From UBA5239 sp040394635 (lineage in GTDB: Bacteria > Verrucomicrobiota > Lentisphaeria > Victivallales > Victivallaceae): 64,000 nt of DNA. The notes under the pieces are model-generated. The model was not told where the DNA came from, did no database searches, and worked only from the letters and a program-made list of their open reading frames with translations. Shown here piece after piece: positions 52,580-61,423 of the stretch. How positions within the stretch are numbered: the first letter of the stretch is position 1; every line of letters begins with the position of its first letter. Made by a program: the position numbers and the translations under genes. Where the stretch lies: positions 3,858 through 67,857 of the forward strand of contig JBEBRW010000028.1 in NCBI GenBank assembly GCA_040394635.1. Reading direction: 5' to 3'.

Positions 52580-54229
52580 ATGTTTTATTATAACAAAATT
52601 CTGTTGTTTCTCGGATTGGCGTTGGCGATCGGATTGATCGGCGGTTATGTTTTCAAGAAAATCAAACTGTCGGCCACCACCGGTTATTTATGTGCCGGGC
52701 TGCTGCTGGGAATGACCGGATTTCAGATGATCGACAAAGACATCATCTCGCACATCGGCGGATTCATCACCGTGATCGTGGGGCTGCTGGGGTTCATGGC
52801 GGGGACTACCCTCCGCTATAACGTGATGCGCCGCCACGGCCGCGGGCTGCCGCTGATGATGATCTGCGGCGGACTGATCTCATTTCTGTTGACGGGGTCC
52901 GTCATGTACTGGCTGCTGAGCAAAATTGTGGCACACAGTGAGGCGGTGTCGATGGCGTGTGTGTTCGGGGCGCTGTCGTCCAGCATCGGGCCGTGGACGA
53001 CGCGCGACTCGGTGATCAGTTCCAAGGCACGCGGTACGGTTTCCACGGCGCTAGGGTCGATTGCGGAGCTCGGTTTTCTGCCGCTGATGGCGATGTATTG
53101 CCTGGCGGTGGCGATTGTGTTGTTTTTCGATTACGGACTGACGATGAAGTTTGCGGGACAGGTGCTGCTGAAATTGGGCGGCGCGGGACTGCTGGGGGTA
53201 TTTTTCGCGGTGATTTTCCTGCCGACCCTGCGGTTTATCCGGAGCTCGGTCAAGGCGGCGGCCATGATGCTGGCATTTGTCATGATCACGGCGGCGTTCA
53301 CGGCCTGTGCCGAGATGGACGTGGTGGTGGCGACGTTTGTGCTGGGGATGATCGTGGCGAATTTCAGCCCGCGCTCGGTCGACCCGCAGGCGATCAAGCT
53401 GATAGGCGACTGGCATTTGCCGTTTTACGTCATCTTCCTGGTCATTATCATGGGGTGGATCAATGTTTTTGCGCTGGAAGCGTTTGACTGGCTGTTGATT
53501 CTGGCCTATATTCTGGTAGCCTGCGCGGCCAAGGCGGCGGGGGTTTGGCTGGGCGGAATATTTTTCGAAAAATCCAGGCGGATTCGCAAATACCTGAGTT
53601 TCGGATTTTTCAGCCAGAGCGCGTTTGCGATCGTCCTGGCGCTGTCGATGCTGCTGTACTGCGGATTGGAGCTCAAGGAAAAAGTGGTTCACCTGATGGT
53701 GCTGACCACGTTCATCCTCCAGATTATCGGGCCCCTCTGTACCAGGCTGGCCCTGAAGCTGGCGGGGGAAAGCGGGCGGAACCTCAGCGACGAGGACCTG
53801 ATGGCGGAAATGACCGTGAAGGATGTCGTCAACCACCGCTGCGAGGTGATCGATGAAAAAGAGCCGGTGAAACGGATTCTGGAGCGCTTTGCCGGTGACG
53901 AAAACCAACTTTATCCGGTGGTGGCGCAGAACAACGAGTTAGTCGGGGTGTTGAATTTCGATTCGCTGCGCGGAATCCTGACCGACCACGATTCATGGCA
54001 ATGGCTGGTGGCCGCGGATTTGGTGACCCCCGCCTCCGCGCGGGTGACGGTCAACGATTCGCTGCTCGAGGCGTACCATAAACTGCAGCAGCTGAAAATA
54101 CAGCAGGTGCCGGTCATGGACGACGAAAATAATTTTAAACTGGTCGGAATGCTCGACTTGAATACGATCCGTATGAAAGTGCGTTCCGAATTACTGCTCC
54201 GCAACCATCATAAGAGAGTAACGACATGA
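52580..54229 (+). CDS. CPA2-family cation/proton antiporter with CBS pair
   Basis: 549 residues from the ATG at 52580, just after the EIIA stop codon. About 12 membrane helices (1-395) show the CPA2 pattern. A short linker leads to two CBS motifs (about 420-535; VVNHRCEVIDEKEPVKRILERFA..NQLYPVVAQNNELVGVL and TPASARVTVNDSLLEAYHKLQQLKIQQVPVMDDENNFKLVGML). CBS pairs bind adenine nucleotides and gate such transporters. Ion specificity is not clear from the sequence. It is translationally coupled to the PTS protein upstream and to the RlmI-like gene downstream (ATGA at 54226-54229). Confidence 0.9.
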   Translation: MFYYNKILLFLGLALAIGLIGGYVFKKIKLSATTGYLCAGLLLGMTGFQMIDKDIISHIGGFITVIVGLLGFMAGTTLRYNVMRRHGRGLPLMMICGGLISFLLTGSVMYWLLSKIVAHSEAVSMACVFGALSSSIGPWTTRDSVISSKARGTVSTALGSIAELGFLPLMAMYCLAVAIVLFFDYGLTMKFAGQVLLKLGGAGLLGVFFAVIFLPTLRFIRSSVKAAAMMLAFVMITAAFTACAEMDVVVATFVLGMIVANFSPRSVDPQAIKLIGDWHLPFYVIFLVIIMGWINVFALEAFDWLLILAYILVACAAKAAGVWLGGIFFEKSRRIRKYLSFGFFSQSAFAIVLALSMLLYCGLELKEKVVHLMVLTTFILQIIGPLCTRLALKLAGESGRNLSDEDLMAEMTVKDVVNHRCEVIDEKEPVKRILERFAGDENQLYPVVAQNNELVGVLNFDSLRGILTDHDSWQWLVAADLVTPASARVTVNDSLLEAYHKLQQLKIQQVPVMDDENNFKLVGMLDLNTIRMKVRSELLLRNHHKRVTT

Positions 54230-55416
54230 ACAGAATCACTTTGAAGCCCGGACGCGAGAAATCATTATTGCGCCGTCATCCGTGGATTTTTTCGGGAGCC
54301 CTGGGCCGGAAGACCGGCGAGCCGCAATTTGGCGAAACGGTGGAGATTTATTCGTCCGACGGTAATTTCCTGGCGCTGGCGGCCTGGTCGCCGCGTTCGC
54401 AGATTTCGGCCCGGGTGTGGTCGTTTGGCGAGCGTGCAATCAACCGGGCGTTTTTCCTGGAAAAGGTGCAGCAGGCGGTGACCGCCCGCGAACTGCTTTT
54501 CAATGAATGCCCCATGCAGCTCCGGTCCTGCCGTCTGATCGCCGCCGAGGGCGACGGTCTGCCGGGGGTGATTGTGGACCGTTACGAAGATTTTCTGGTC
54601 TGCCAGTTCCTCAGCGCCGGGGCCGAGGCGCAGCGGATGGTGATCGTGGATTGCCTGAACGAAGTATGCCGGCCGAAAGGGATTTACGAGCGCTCCGATG
54701 CCTCGGTGCGGCAAAAGGAAGGGCTGGAGGCGCGTACCGGACTGCTCAGCGGCGAGGAACCGCCGGAGATTCTGGTGATTCACGAGGGCGGCGTTCAGTA
54801 CGAAGTGAATGTCCGCAGCGGCCACAAGACCGGGTTCTACCTGGACCAGCGCGACAACCGCGAAGCGGTGGCCATGCACGCGGCCGGGCGCAAAGTCCTG
54901 AACTGTTTTTCGTACACCGGTGGATTCGGGACCGCGGCGGCGGTGATGGGCGCGGAGTTCGTGACCAACCTGGACAGCTCGGCGGCGGCACTGGCGCTTT
55001 CCGATGACAATATGCATCTGAATAACATTGACCCGTCGCGTTATGAAAACATCGAAGGCGATGCCTTCAAGGAACTGCGGCGTTTCCGCGACGAAGGCCG
55101 GAAATTCGACCTGATCATCCTCGATCCGCCCAAATTCATCGAATCCCAGCAGCAGCTCAAACGCGGCTGCCGTGGCTACAAAGATATCAACCTGCTCGGT
55201 TTCCAACTGTTGAACCCCGGCGGCATGCTTTATACCTTTTCCTGTTCCGGTCTGATGGAGTCAATGCTCTTCCAGAAGATTGTGTCCGACGCCGCGCTCG
55301 ACGCCGGTCGCGAAGCCATGATCGTCAAATGGTTGACCCAGGCCCCGGATCACGCCGTGTCGCTGAATTTCCCGGAAGCCTTCTACCTGAAAGGCCTGCA
55401 GTTGCAAGTGCTTTAA
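54226..55416 (+). CDS. Class I rRNA large-subunit methyltransferase (RlmI-like)
   Basis: 396 residues. The N-terminal PUA domain (LKPGREKSLLRRHPWIFSGAL) is followed by a helical linker and the SAM-dependent methyltransferase core. Motifs: KTGFYLDQRDNR (motif X), NCFSYTGGFGTAAAVMGA (motif I), FDLIILDPPKFIES (motif IV), and CSCSG-like TFSCSGLM. RlmI makes 5-methylcytosine in 23S rRNA in E. coli; whether this protein modifies the same site is inferred. It ends two bases from the convergent YjbQ-like gene. Confidence 0.92.
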   Translation: MNRITLKPGREKSLLRRHPWIFSGALGRKTGEPQFGETVEIYSSDGNFLALAAWSPRSQISARVWSFGERAINRAFFLEKVQQAVTARELLFNECPMQLRSCRLIAAEGDGLPGVIVDRYEDFLVCQFLSAGAEAQRMVIVDCLNEVCRPKGIYERSDASVRQKEGLEARTGLLSGEEPPEILVIHEGGVQYEVNVRSGHKTGFYLDQRDNREAVAMHAAGRKVLNCFSYTGGFGTAAAVMGAEFVTNLDSSAAALALSDDNMHLNNIDPSRYENIEGDAFKELRRFRDEGRKFDLIILDPPKFIESQQQLKRGCRGYKDINLLGFQLLNPGGMLYTFSCSGLMESMLFQKIVSDAALDAGREAMIVKWLTQAPDHAVSLNFPEAFYLKGLQLQVL

Positions 55417-55418
55417 GC

Positions 55419-55835
55419 TTATTCGCCGATGATTTTGACCAGGACGCGTTTGTTGCGGAGGCCGTCGAATTCGCCGTAGAAGATTTGCTCCCAGGGGCCG
55501 AAATCGAGCTTGCCGTTGGTGATGGCTACGACGACTTCGCGGCCCATGACCTGACGCTTCAGGTGGGCGTCGGCATTGTCTTCGGCGCCGTTGTGGTCGT
55601 ATTGACTGTGGGGTTTTTCGGGGGCGAGTTTTTCCAGCCAGACTTCAAAGTCGCGGTGCAGTCCGCCTTCGTCATCGTTGATGAATACGGAGGCGGTGAT
55701 GTGCATGGCGTTGCAGAGCAGCAAGCCCTCTTTGATGCCGGATTCGCGGAGGCACTCCTCCACCTGCGGCGTAATATTGATGAACTGACGGCGGCGCGCG
55801 GCCTTGAACCATAATTCCTTGCGGTAACTTTTCAT
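55419..55835 (-). CDS. yjbQ: YjbQ/UPF0047 family protein
   Basis: 138 residues with the UPF0047 landmarks LLCNAMHITASVFINDDEGGLHRDFEVWLEKLAP, HNGAEDNADAHLKRQVMGREVVVAITNGKLDFGPWEQIFYGEFDG. YjbQ proteins have weak thiamine phosphate synthase activity in E. coli; their physiological role is open. It ends the DUF4349 gene run, overlapping the upstream lipoprotein gene by ATGA. Confidence 0.92.
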   Translation of the reverse strand: MKSYRKELWFKAARRRQFINITPQVEECLRESGIKEGLLLCNAMHITASVFINDDEGGLHRDFEVWLEKLAPEKPHSQYDHNGAEDNADAHLKRQVMGREVVVAITNGKLDFGPWEQIFYGEFDGLRNKRVLVKIIGE

Positions 55836-56443
55836 TTCTGCTCCTGTTCGGCTTGTAGTACCATATTGACGGTCAGCGAAACATTGGTTATTTTGTCATA
55901 GGTTTCGCGCATGTTGGTCATCATGCGGGCGTAGTCGGTGGAATTGGTGCCCATTTCGCGTTCGATCCGCATCAGGTCCTCGATGCTCCCGGCCTGGTTC
56001 CACAGTTTGATCAGCCGGATTCGCTGATTGGTCAGGTCGACCAGCCGGATATCGAACGAATTCATCAATTCGGTGAAGTTGTGCCCGATGAAATCGGACT
56101 GGGTGACTTTGCCGAGTTGATCGATTTCGGCCAGGGCTTTTTCGGCTTTTTCCACCGGCAGCGAAATTTCCAGAAAGTTACTCTGATGCTGCTTGACCAG
56201 GCCGTCATACTGAGTGACAATATCGCAGGTTTTGCGGAAAAGCGTCTTGACGTTATCCGTCTGAATGGTTTTGGTCACCTTGAAGGACATTTTGCGGTTA
56301 GCCGCCGCGAACATCGAGGAGTCTTCCACCACCGGCATTGCCAGCGGCACATAGGGCTCCGGCTCGGGCGTAGTCACGGGGTTCGTGCAGCCTGCCATCA
56401 GCCATGCGGCCAGCAGCCCAGCGGATAAATATGCAAACTTCAT
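55832..56443 (-). CDS. DUF4349-like lipoprotein, paralogue 4
   Basis: 203 residues. Lipoprotein signal with lipobox LMAGC near 18. The mature part has the DUF4349 rhythm: a strand KVTKTIQTDNVKTLF, then NFLEISLPVEKAEKALAEIDQLGKVTQ, DLTNQRIRLIKLWNQAG and SIEDLMRIEREMGTNSTDYARMMTNMRE, which suggests a beta sheet followed by a helical hairpin. It lacks the C-terminal membrane helix seen in many DUF4349 proteins. Function unknown; DUF4349 is thought to be envelope-located. It overlaps YjbQ and starts two bases after paralogue 3. Confidence 0.8.
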   Translation of the reverse strand: MKFAYLSAGLLAAWLMAGCTNPVTTPEPEPYVPLAMPVVEDSSMFAAANRKMSFKVTKTIQTDNVKTLFRKTCDIVTQYDGLVKQHQSNFLEISLPVEKAEKALAEIDQLGKVTQSDFIGHNFTELMNSFDIRLVDLTNQRIRLIKLWNQAGSIEDLMRIEREMGTNSTDYARMMTNMRETYDKITNVSLTVNMVLQAEQEQK

Positions 56444-56445
56444 GG

Positions 56446-57060
56446 TTACTCCGGTTGGGGCTGGGTCAGCGTCACGGAAATTCTGGCGAAATGGAGCTTG
56501 TTGCTCGCAATCATGTAGCCGGCGGTATAAGAAGTCAGGCGCTCCTGCAGCTCGTTGACGGTGTCGACGACGCGGGTACGGCGCATCAATTGCCGGTTTT
56601 TGCGGATCATGGCCTTCATTTTCTGCAGTTGCTCGTTTGCTTCCAGCAGCCGGTCGGCGTTGTAGCGGTATTCGAGGGTGATATCCTGGCTGGTCAATCG
56701 TTCATCGGTCGTTTTGCCGAGCTTTTCCACCGCGGCGAGCACGGACTCCACCGATTCGCCCGGGACCGCGAACTCGAAACAGTTGTTTGCGATATTCAGG
56801 TAATACCCTTTATTGTCGACGATCAGTTGTTCGAGATTCCTGTAGGCGGAGTCGATATCCGCCACTTCCTGTGTCCGGAAGAAGTGATACGAGAGCAACT
56901 CGTTCTGGTTGCTGTAAAGGGAGTTTTCCCGTTCGTCCGACATCTTTAATTTATAGTCGGGGCTCAGGTCCACTTTCATGTAATTATAGTTGCGGTGGCC
57001 GCAGCCGGCCGCTAAGAGAGTAATTGCGATGGCGAATCCAAGTGTGAATATTGATTTCAT
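56446..57060 (-). CDS. DUF4349-like lipoprotein, paralogue 3
   Basis: 204 residues. Signal peptide with lipobox LAAGC near 19. Shares with its neighbours the segment (F)EFAVPGESVESVLAAVEKLGKTTDERLTSQDIT, then a helical hairpin (LLEANEQLQKMKAMIRKNRQLMRRTRVVDTVNELQERL), and ends in a single strand (LHFARISVTLTQPQPE). The repeated beta-helix-helix-beta plan is the same as in paralogues 2 and 4, suggesting duplication. It is 22 bases from paralogue 2. Confidence 0.8.
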   Translation of the reverse strand: MKSIFTLGFAIAITLLAAGCGHRNYNYMKVDLSPDYKLKMSDERENSLYSNQNELLSYHFFRTQEVADIDSAYRNLEQLIVDNKGYYLNIANNCFEFAVPGESVESVLAAVEKLGKTTDERLTSQDITLEYRYNADRLLEANEQLQKMKAMIRKNRQLMRRTRVVDTVNELQERLTSYTAGYMIASNKLHFARISVTLTQPQPE

Positions 57061-57082
57061 ATTGATGATCTCCCGTCAGCCG

Positions 57083-57676
57083 TCATTGTTTCGGATTGGT
57101 AAAGGTTACCTGGATCGTAACCCCGGAAAGTTTGTTCGCCAGCAGCTCAAAATTGCCTTTGACATTTGAATTGTATTCGGCGAGGTCGAGCAGTTCACTC
57201 GCTTCCCGGATCTGGACAAGCAGTCTCCGGTCGCTGACGGTTTTGGCCAGGAACTGGTATTGGCGCTTATTGTAGGGCAGGGAATAGAGGAGCGATACTT
57301 TGTTGGCATATTCATCGGAAGTTTCCAGGGCGCGGCCGGTGACCTTGCCGAGCTTTTCCACAGCGTCCACGGCTTGGGTGGCTTCTATCTTGCTTACCTT
57401 GAAGGCGACCGTATCGGGAGTATAGGCGAGGTAGTGCCCGCCGTTATCGGCGATGATTTTTTCCAGCGCCGTCTTGGCGGCCGCCGTATCGGCCACTTCC
57501 ACCGTCCGCGAAACGGTGTAGGAGAGCCCGCCCAGATAGTCGAAGTAGGCCGAATGGGGCGCCGGCTCGATTCCGTCCAGAACGATCACATTATCATTGC
57601 CGCTGTTGCTGCTGCTGCAGCCGGCGATAAACAGCGCCGCCGCCGCACATCCCAGTGCCATCCATATCCTCATCAT
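57083..57676 (-). CDS. DUF4349-like lipoprotein, paralogue 2
   Basis: 197 residues. Signal peptide with lipobox FIAGC. Mature part: YTVSRTVEVADTAAAKTALEKIIADNGGHYLAYT, VAFKVSKIEATQAVDAVEKLGKVTGRALETSDEY, then a helical hairpin and VTIQVTFTNPKQ. The FxV..xxAxxAVdavekLGKVTxR motif is common to all four. It overlaps the end of the alpha/beta hydrolase gene by ATGA. Confidence 0.8.
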   Translation of the reverse strand: MMRIWMALGCAAAALFIAGCSSSNSGNDNVIVLDGIEPAPHSAYFDYLGGLSYTVSRTVEVADTAAAKTALEKIIADNGGHYLAYTPDTVAFKVSKIEATQAVDAVEKLGKVTGRALETSDEYANKVSLLYSLPYNKRQYQFLAKTVSDRRLLVQIREASELLDLAEYNSNVKGNFELLANKLSGVTIQVTFTNPKQ

Positions 57677-58944
57677 CGAACCTCCTGTGGTGGTTGTTTT
57701 ATAAAACTGCCGATATCGTCGAGAACTTCCTCCGATACCTGGCCCTTGATGCCGTATTCCATCGGCGTGCTTTTCCCCTGACCGGTCATGAACAGATGAT
57801 TCAGGTCCGGATATGCCTTGAACTTGAAATTCGGCTTCATCGATAATTTATCCCGGTAAATCTCAAAATCAACCATCGTAACCTGATAATCCCGTCCGCC
57901 TTGCAGATAAAACACCGGCCGGGTGATCGAGGCGGCCATCGCGACCTGATTGTAATCTTTCAGGTCCAGCCAGTAGGAGACGGGACAATGCAGGATCAGT
58001 TCATGAGGCTTGCTGTCGGCGGTCAGGTTCTTGATCTTGACGGCTTCGGCTTTGGTAATGGTCGCCTGGGTCATGGCGGCCGGGGCGATCGACGCGATGT
58101 ACTCGGTTTGCTCAACCATCAGGTCTTCCATCGGCCGGGCAGGGGCGGCCAGCGCGATGTAACCGGCGGCGCCTTCGCCGAGTTTGGCGGCGATCCGCGG
58201 GATCAGCATGCCGCCGAGACTGTGCCCCAGAACATAAATCTTCTTGAAACCGCGCTCTTTCAGCATCCCAAACGCATGAACCACATCGTCGATAACCTCA
58301 TCCTCCACGGTCGCTACCTGCCTGGGGTAGACGAGTGTCCGCTTGCTGTAGCGGAAAACGCCTATCCCGCGCTTCGCCAGCCCATGCGCGATATCCCGGA
58401 ATACCTTGTTCGGCCCAATCGTCTCATCATAATCCTGCGGGCCGGAACCGTGCACTAGAATCACCAGCGGGAAATCCGCTTGCCCCTTCGGCACGGTCAA
58501 AACGCCCGGCAGTTTTTTCTCCCCGCCGAAAACGATTCGTTCCTCGCTGAAAGCATCGGTATTTTCCAGATCGAATTTCTTGTCGACCTGATTGATGACA
58601 AAAGCGGCGACTTTTTGCTGCTCGTTCAAGTGTACCACGAACGACAATACGGCTTGGTCAAACTCGCATTGAACGATATAAGTCGGGCCGGGCGGATGCA
58701 GCGGATTGGCCGGCGGGTGAACAAGGTGCAATTTGCCGTATTGTGCGGTGAGTGCTCCACGAGTCTGGGCGAGCATCTGCGGTGTTATGGCTGCCTTCAA
58801 CTTGTCATCGGAGAGCGAATGTACCGCTTCCAGATTTCCGGCCAGAAAATTCTGGACCATTTGAATCGCGATATCTTCCGGCTTGTCCGCCGCGGACAGG
58901 CCCAGCCCGAAAATCAGCGCAATTGTCAGCAGAAATGTTTTCAT
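57673..58944 (-). CDS. Secreted alpha/beta hydrolase with DUF3887 N-terminal domain
   Basis: 423 residues from the ATG at 58944, in a TGATG overlap with the DUF4349 gene; a longer start at 59016 would remove the signal peptide (MKTFLLTIALIFGLGLSA). Residues 25-120 resemble DUF3887 (a snoaL/NTF2-like domain): VQNFLAGNLEAVHSLSDDKLKAAITPQML. The hydrolase has VILVHGSGPQDYDE (oxyanion hole), GHSLGGML (nucleophile), GGRDYQV (acid) and DLNHLF (His). DUF3887 hydrolases have esterase or peptidase activity in known cases, but the substrate is unknown. Its position inside the lipoprotein run suggests a joint envelope function. Confidence 0.88.
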   Translation of the reverse strand: MKTFLLTIALIFGLGLSAADKPEDIAIQMVQNFLAGNLEAVHSLSDDKLKAAITPQMLAQTRGALTAQYGKLHLVHPPANPLHPPGPTYIVQCEFDQAVLSFVVHLNEQQKVAAFVINQVDKKFDLENTDAFSEERIVFGGEKKLPGVLTVPKGQADFPLVILVHGSGPQDYDETIGPNKVFRDIAHGLAKRGIGVFRYSKRTLVYPRQVATVEDEVIDDVVHAFGMLKERGFKKIYVLGHSLGGMLIPRIAAKLGEGAAGYIALAAPARPMEDLMVEQTEYIASIAPAAMTQATITKAEAVKIKNLTADSKPHELILHCPVSYWLDLKDYNQVAMAASITRPVFYLQGGRDYQVTMVDFEIYRDKLSMKPNFKFKAYPDLNHLFMTGQGKSTPMEYGIKGQVSEEVLDDIGSFIKQPPQEVR

Positions 58945-60122
58945 CAGAACTCCATGCTTTCCCATATTCTGGGCAGCTCTGGAACGATTTTGTCGAACTG
59001 TTCCTTCGGACCCCAAACTTCCATGAGGTAGATTTTACTGGAGGTGAAGAAACCTTCTTTGGAGATTGCGATCAGGATCTGATATTTGACACTGCTCCGG
59101 CCGACCTTGCGCTCGGCGGTAATGATGTCGGTGGTCAAACCGTCGATTTCCGCCTGCACGCGCCTGACGATCTCGTAATTATTGCGCTCGGTCAGGGCGC
59201 GGCTGATCAGGCTGTTCCAGAATTTGGGCGTGCCGCCCTTCAGGTTGGCGCGGCGCGTGAGCTTGATGACGCAGTCGTCGGCGGAAATCGCGGTCGCCAT
59301 ATCCGAGCTGCCGAAAACCTGCACGAAATCCTCCGGGAAATCGATGTCATAAGGCGTTTTCTTGGAACTGTTCATCGATATGTTCTGTTTTTCCAGCGAA
59401 TTACCGAGGTCATTCACCCACGGGATCGCGGCGAAATAACTGGGATCGACCTGAATCGCCCGGGCTTCGAACGTCACCGTCAGGGTCAGGTAGGCGATGC
59501 GGTTCTGGTAGTCGCGCAGCTGAGCCTGAATGCGTTCGATTTCGGTGGTGGTGCGGGAGAGCTCGGTCTCGATCTTCAGGAGATCTTCCACCTTTTCGCC
59601 GCGCTCAAGGAGTTCGGTCAACCGAACGCGCAGTTTCTTCAGGTTGTCGAGCCGGATTTCGATGTCGGTGACGACTTTGGTCACGTCTTCGCCGGAAATC
59701 TGACGCCGGGTCACGGTTCCGAGCTTTTCGATCTCGGTCATGGCGTTGTCCGCTTGGTCCATCGGGATACGAAGGGTGATGATGAAGTCATTGAGATTCT
59801 CCATGTAGCCCTTGCGTTCTTTGGTAATCTCGCGGGCGGCGTTCAGGGCGGCGCTCTGATTATCTACCGCAATGGTGAGGTTGGCGTTGTAAATCATTTT
59901 CCGGCCCGGCTCCGCGATGAAGCGGGGCTCTGCATTACTCGGGACCGGAGCAAACTGAGCGGAGTCCTCGGCGACAATTACCCTGGTCGCTCCATCTGAC
60001 CACGCCAGTGGTTCGGCAGCTCTACCTGCTGCCATTGCCTCAAATTCCAGGTCCGGGCTGCTGCATCCGGATAAAATAACGGCCGAGCCCAATCCGATCA
60101 ATAAAAAAGAGATAATACGCAT
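58944..60122 (-). CDS. DUF4349 lipoprotein, paralogue 1 (largest)
   Basis: 392 residues with a lipobox (LSGC) near 19. Residues about 70-240 form the DUF4349 core: MIYNANLTIAVDNQSAALNAAREITKERKGYMENLNDFIITLRIPMDQADNAMTEIEKLGTVTRRQISGEDVTKVVTDIEIRLDNLKKLRVRLTELLERG in pieces, then a coiled pair of helices. A C-terminal domain (about 255-392) follows and seems unique to this copy. The gene starts the block of four paralogues. Confidence 0.85.
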   Translation of the reverse strand: MRIISFLLIGLGSAVILSGCSSPDLEFEAMAAGRAAEPLAWSDGATRVIVAEDSAQFAPVPSNAEPRFIAEPGRKMIYNANLTIAVDNQSAALNAAREITKERKGYMENLNDFIITLRIPMDQADNAMTEIEKLGTVTRRQISGEDVTKVVTDIEIRLDNLKKLRVRLTELLERGEKVEDLLKIETELSRTTTEIERIQAQLRDYQNRIAYLTLTVTFEARAIQVDPSYFAAIPWVNDLGNSLEKQNISMNSSKKTPYDIDFPEDFVQVFGSSDMATAISADDCVIKLTRRANLKGGTPKFWNSLISRALTERNNYEIVRRVQAEIDGLTTDIITAERKVGRSSVKYQILIAISKEGFFTSSKIYLMEVWGPKEQFDKIVPELPRIWESMEF

Positions 60123-60137
60123 TTTTCGCTGCTCCGG

Positions 60138-60644
60138 TTAGCGGTTTATGATGTCGTTCCAGCGTTCGGGAGTGATGGCTTTTTCCGGTTTTTTCCCTTC
60201 CTGCTCCTTCATGAGCCGCTCGGCCGCCGGGGTGATGATGACATCGCCCTGGTTCACGACCGAAACCTCCCACAGGACGCCGGCCGGATCGCTCAAGTCG
60301 CCGTAACCGCGGACATTGATGGTCTTGTACGGCACAATCGCGTTGGCGTCTTCGGCGACCTGCCGGGCGTAAGCCTCGGTCTGCGGGATGTTCCAGTTGA
60401 GATAAGCCTTGCCTTCCTTATCGCCGTCGTAGTGGATCTTGATGGTCGGGTGGAGGTCCTTCATCATATCGCTCTGTTCCTGCGTCAGCCGGTGATCGCG
60501 GCGGACGTTGTAGGTAACATAATTTTCCAGGCGCATCAGCTCCTTTTCGCTGAGCGGTTTATGATCCTCGGAATCCGATTGCGGGGATTCGCAGCCGAAC
60601 AGCAGCGCGGCGGCCGCTACAGCCATGTAACACATTTTCTTCAT
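60138..60644 (-). CDS. Lipoprotein of unknown function
   Basis: 168 residues from the ATG at 60644, the third of three in-frame ATGs; GGAG lies nine bases before it. Signal peptide MKKMCYMAVAAAALLFGC with lipobox LFGC. The remaining 150 residues are mixed alpha/beta without a recognised domain. Features: LSEKELMRLENYVTYNVRRDHRLTQEQSDMMKDLHPTI, NVRGYGDLSDPAGVLWEV, and a basic C terminus. It stands between the Nif3-like gene and the DUF4349 block, 15 bases from the latter. Confidence 0.7.
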   Translation of the reverse strand: MKKMCYMAVAAAALLFGCESPQSDSEDHKPLSEKELMRLENYVTYNVRRDHRLTQEQSDMMKDLHPTIKIHYDGDKEGKAYLNWNIPQTEAYARQVAEDANAIVPYKTINVRGYGDLSDPAGVLWEVSVVNQGDVIITPAAERLMKEQEGKKPEKAITPERWNDIINR

Positions 60645-60661
60645 CTTCATATACTCCATAA

Positions 60662-61423
60662 TTACAAATTTGTCGGTATGTCAATGAATTCGACTTCGAT
60701 GCCGAACTTTTCGCTGACCAGCTCGCCCAGCGTGCGGATGCCGGTGGTCTCCGAACAATAATGCCCGAGCGCCAGAATGGTCAGCCCGGCTTCGAGGGCA
60801 GGGTGGTACAGTTCATGTTCCATCTGACCGGTCACCAGCAGTTCCAGGCCGCCTTCGACGGCTGCTGCCAGCCCGGAGTGCCCCGCGCCGCCGGAAATGC
60901 AGCCGACCCGTTGCAGGGGCCTGCCGGTGTCGCCGTAGAGTTGCGCGTTGCAGTCGAGTTTATTTGCGTAAACGGCGCTTAATTCGGCGGCGGTCCGGGG
61001 AGCGGCGAGGAGGCCGCGGACGCCGATGTCCGCGCCGTCGTAGCAGCAGAACATGCTGCGGTTTGTCACGCCGATCAAATCGGCGAGAATGGCGTTGTTG
61101 CCGCTGACAGGATGGGCGTCCAGCGGCAGGTGCGCGGCATAAAGGGACATTTGATGGTTGAAGAGAAATTGCAGACGCTTGCCGACGCCGCCGGTGAACC
61201 GTCTCGGTTCGCTGCCCCAGCTGATGCCGTGGTGGACCATCACCAAATCGGCCTTGCGCGCGGCGGCTTGTTCAAAGAGCGCCATGCAGCCGTCCACGCC
61301 GGTGACGATTTTCGTGACTTCGGTGTTGGCTTCCACCTGCAGTCCATTGTTGGAGGCGTCGCCGCGGAAGGACAGGAAATCGAGGTAATCATTCAGATAA
61401 GCGGCCAGTTCAATCGTTTTCAT
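60662..61423 (-). CDS. Nif3-like dinuclear metal-centre protein (YbgI/YqfO family)
   Basis: 253 residues. Motifs: NGLQVEANTEVTKIVTGVDG, MVHHGISWGSEPRR (HH of the metal site), YAAHLPLDAHP, GAGHSGLAAAVEGGLELLVTGQMEHELYHPALEAGLTILALGHYCSET. Members are ring-shaped with two metal ions per subunit; proposed roles include nucleotide hydrolysis and iron-sulfur metabolism. No function is proven. It overlaps the 61410-62339 gene by 14 bases. Confidence 0.92.
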   Translation of the reverse strand: MKTIELAAYLNDYLDFLSFRGDASNNGLQVEANTEVTKIVTGVDGCMALFEQAAARKADLVMVHHGISWGSEPRRFTGGVGKRLQFLFNHQMSLYAAHLPLDAHPVSGNNAILADLIGVTNRSMFCCYDGADIGVRGLLAAPRTAAELSAVYANKLDCNAQLYGDTGRPLQRVGCISGGAGHSGLAAAVEGGLELLVTGQMEHELYHPALEAGLTILALGHYCSETTGIRTLGELVSEKFGIEVEFIDIPTNL

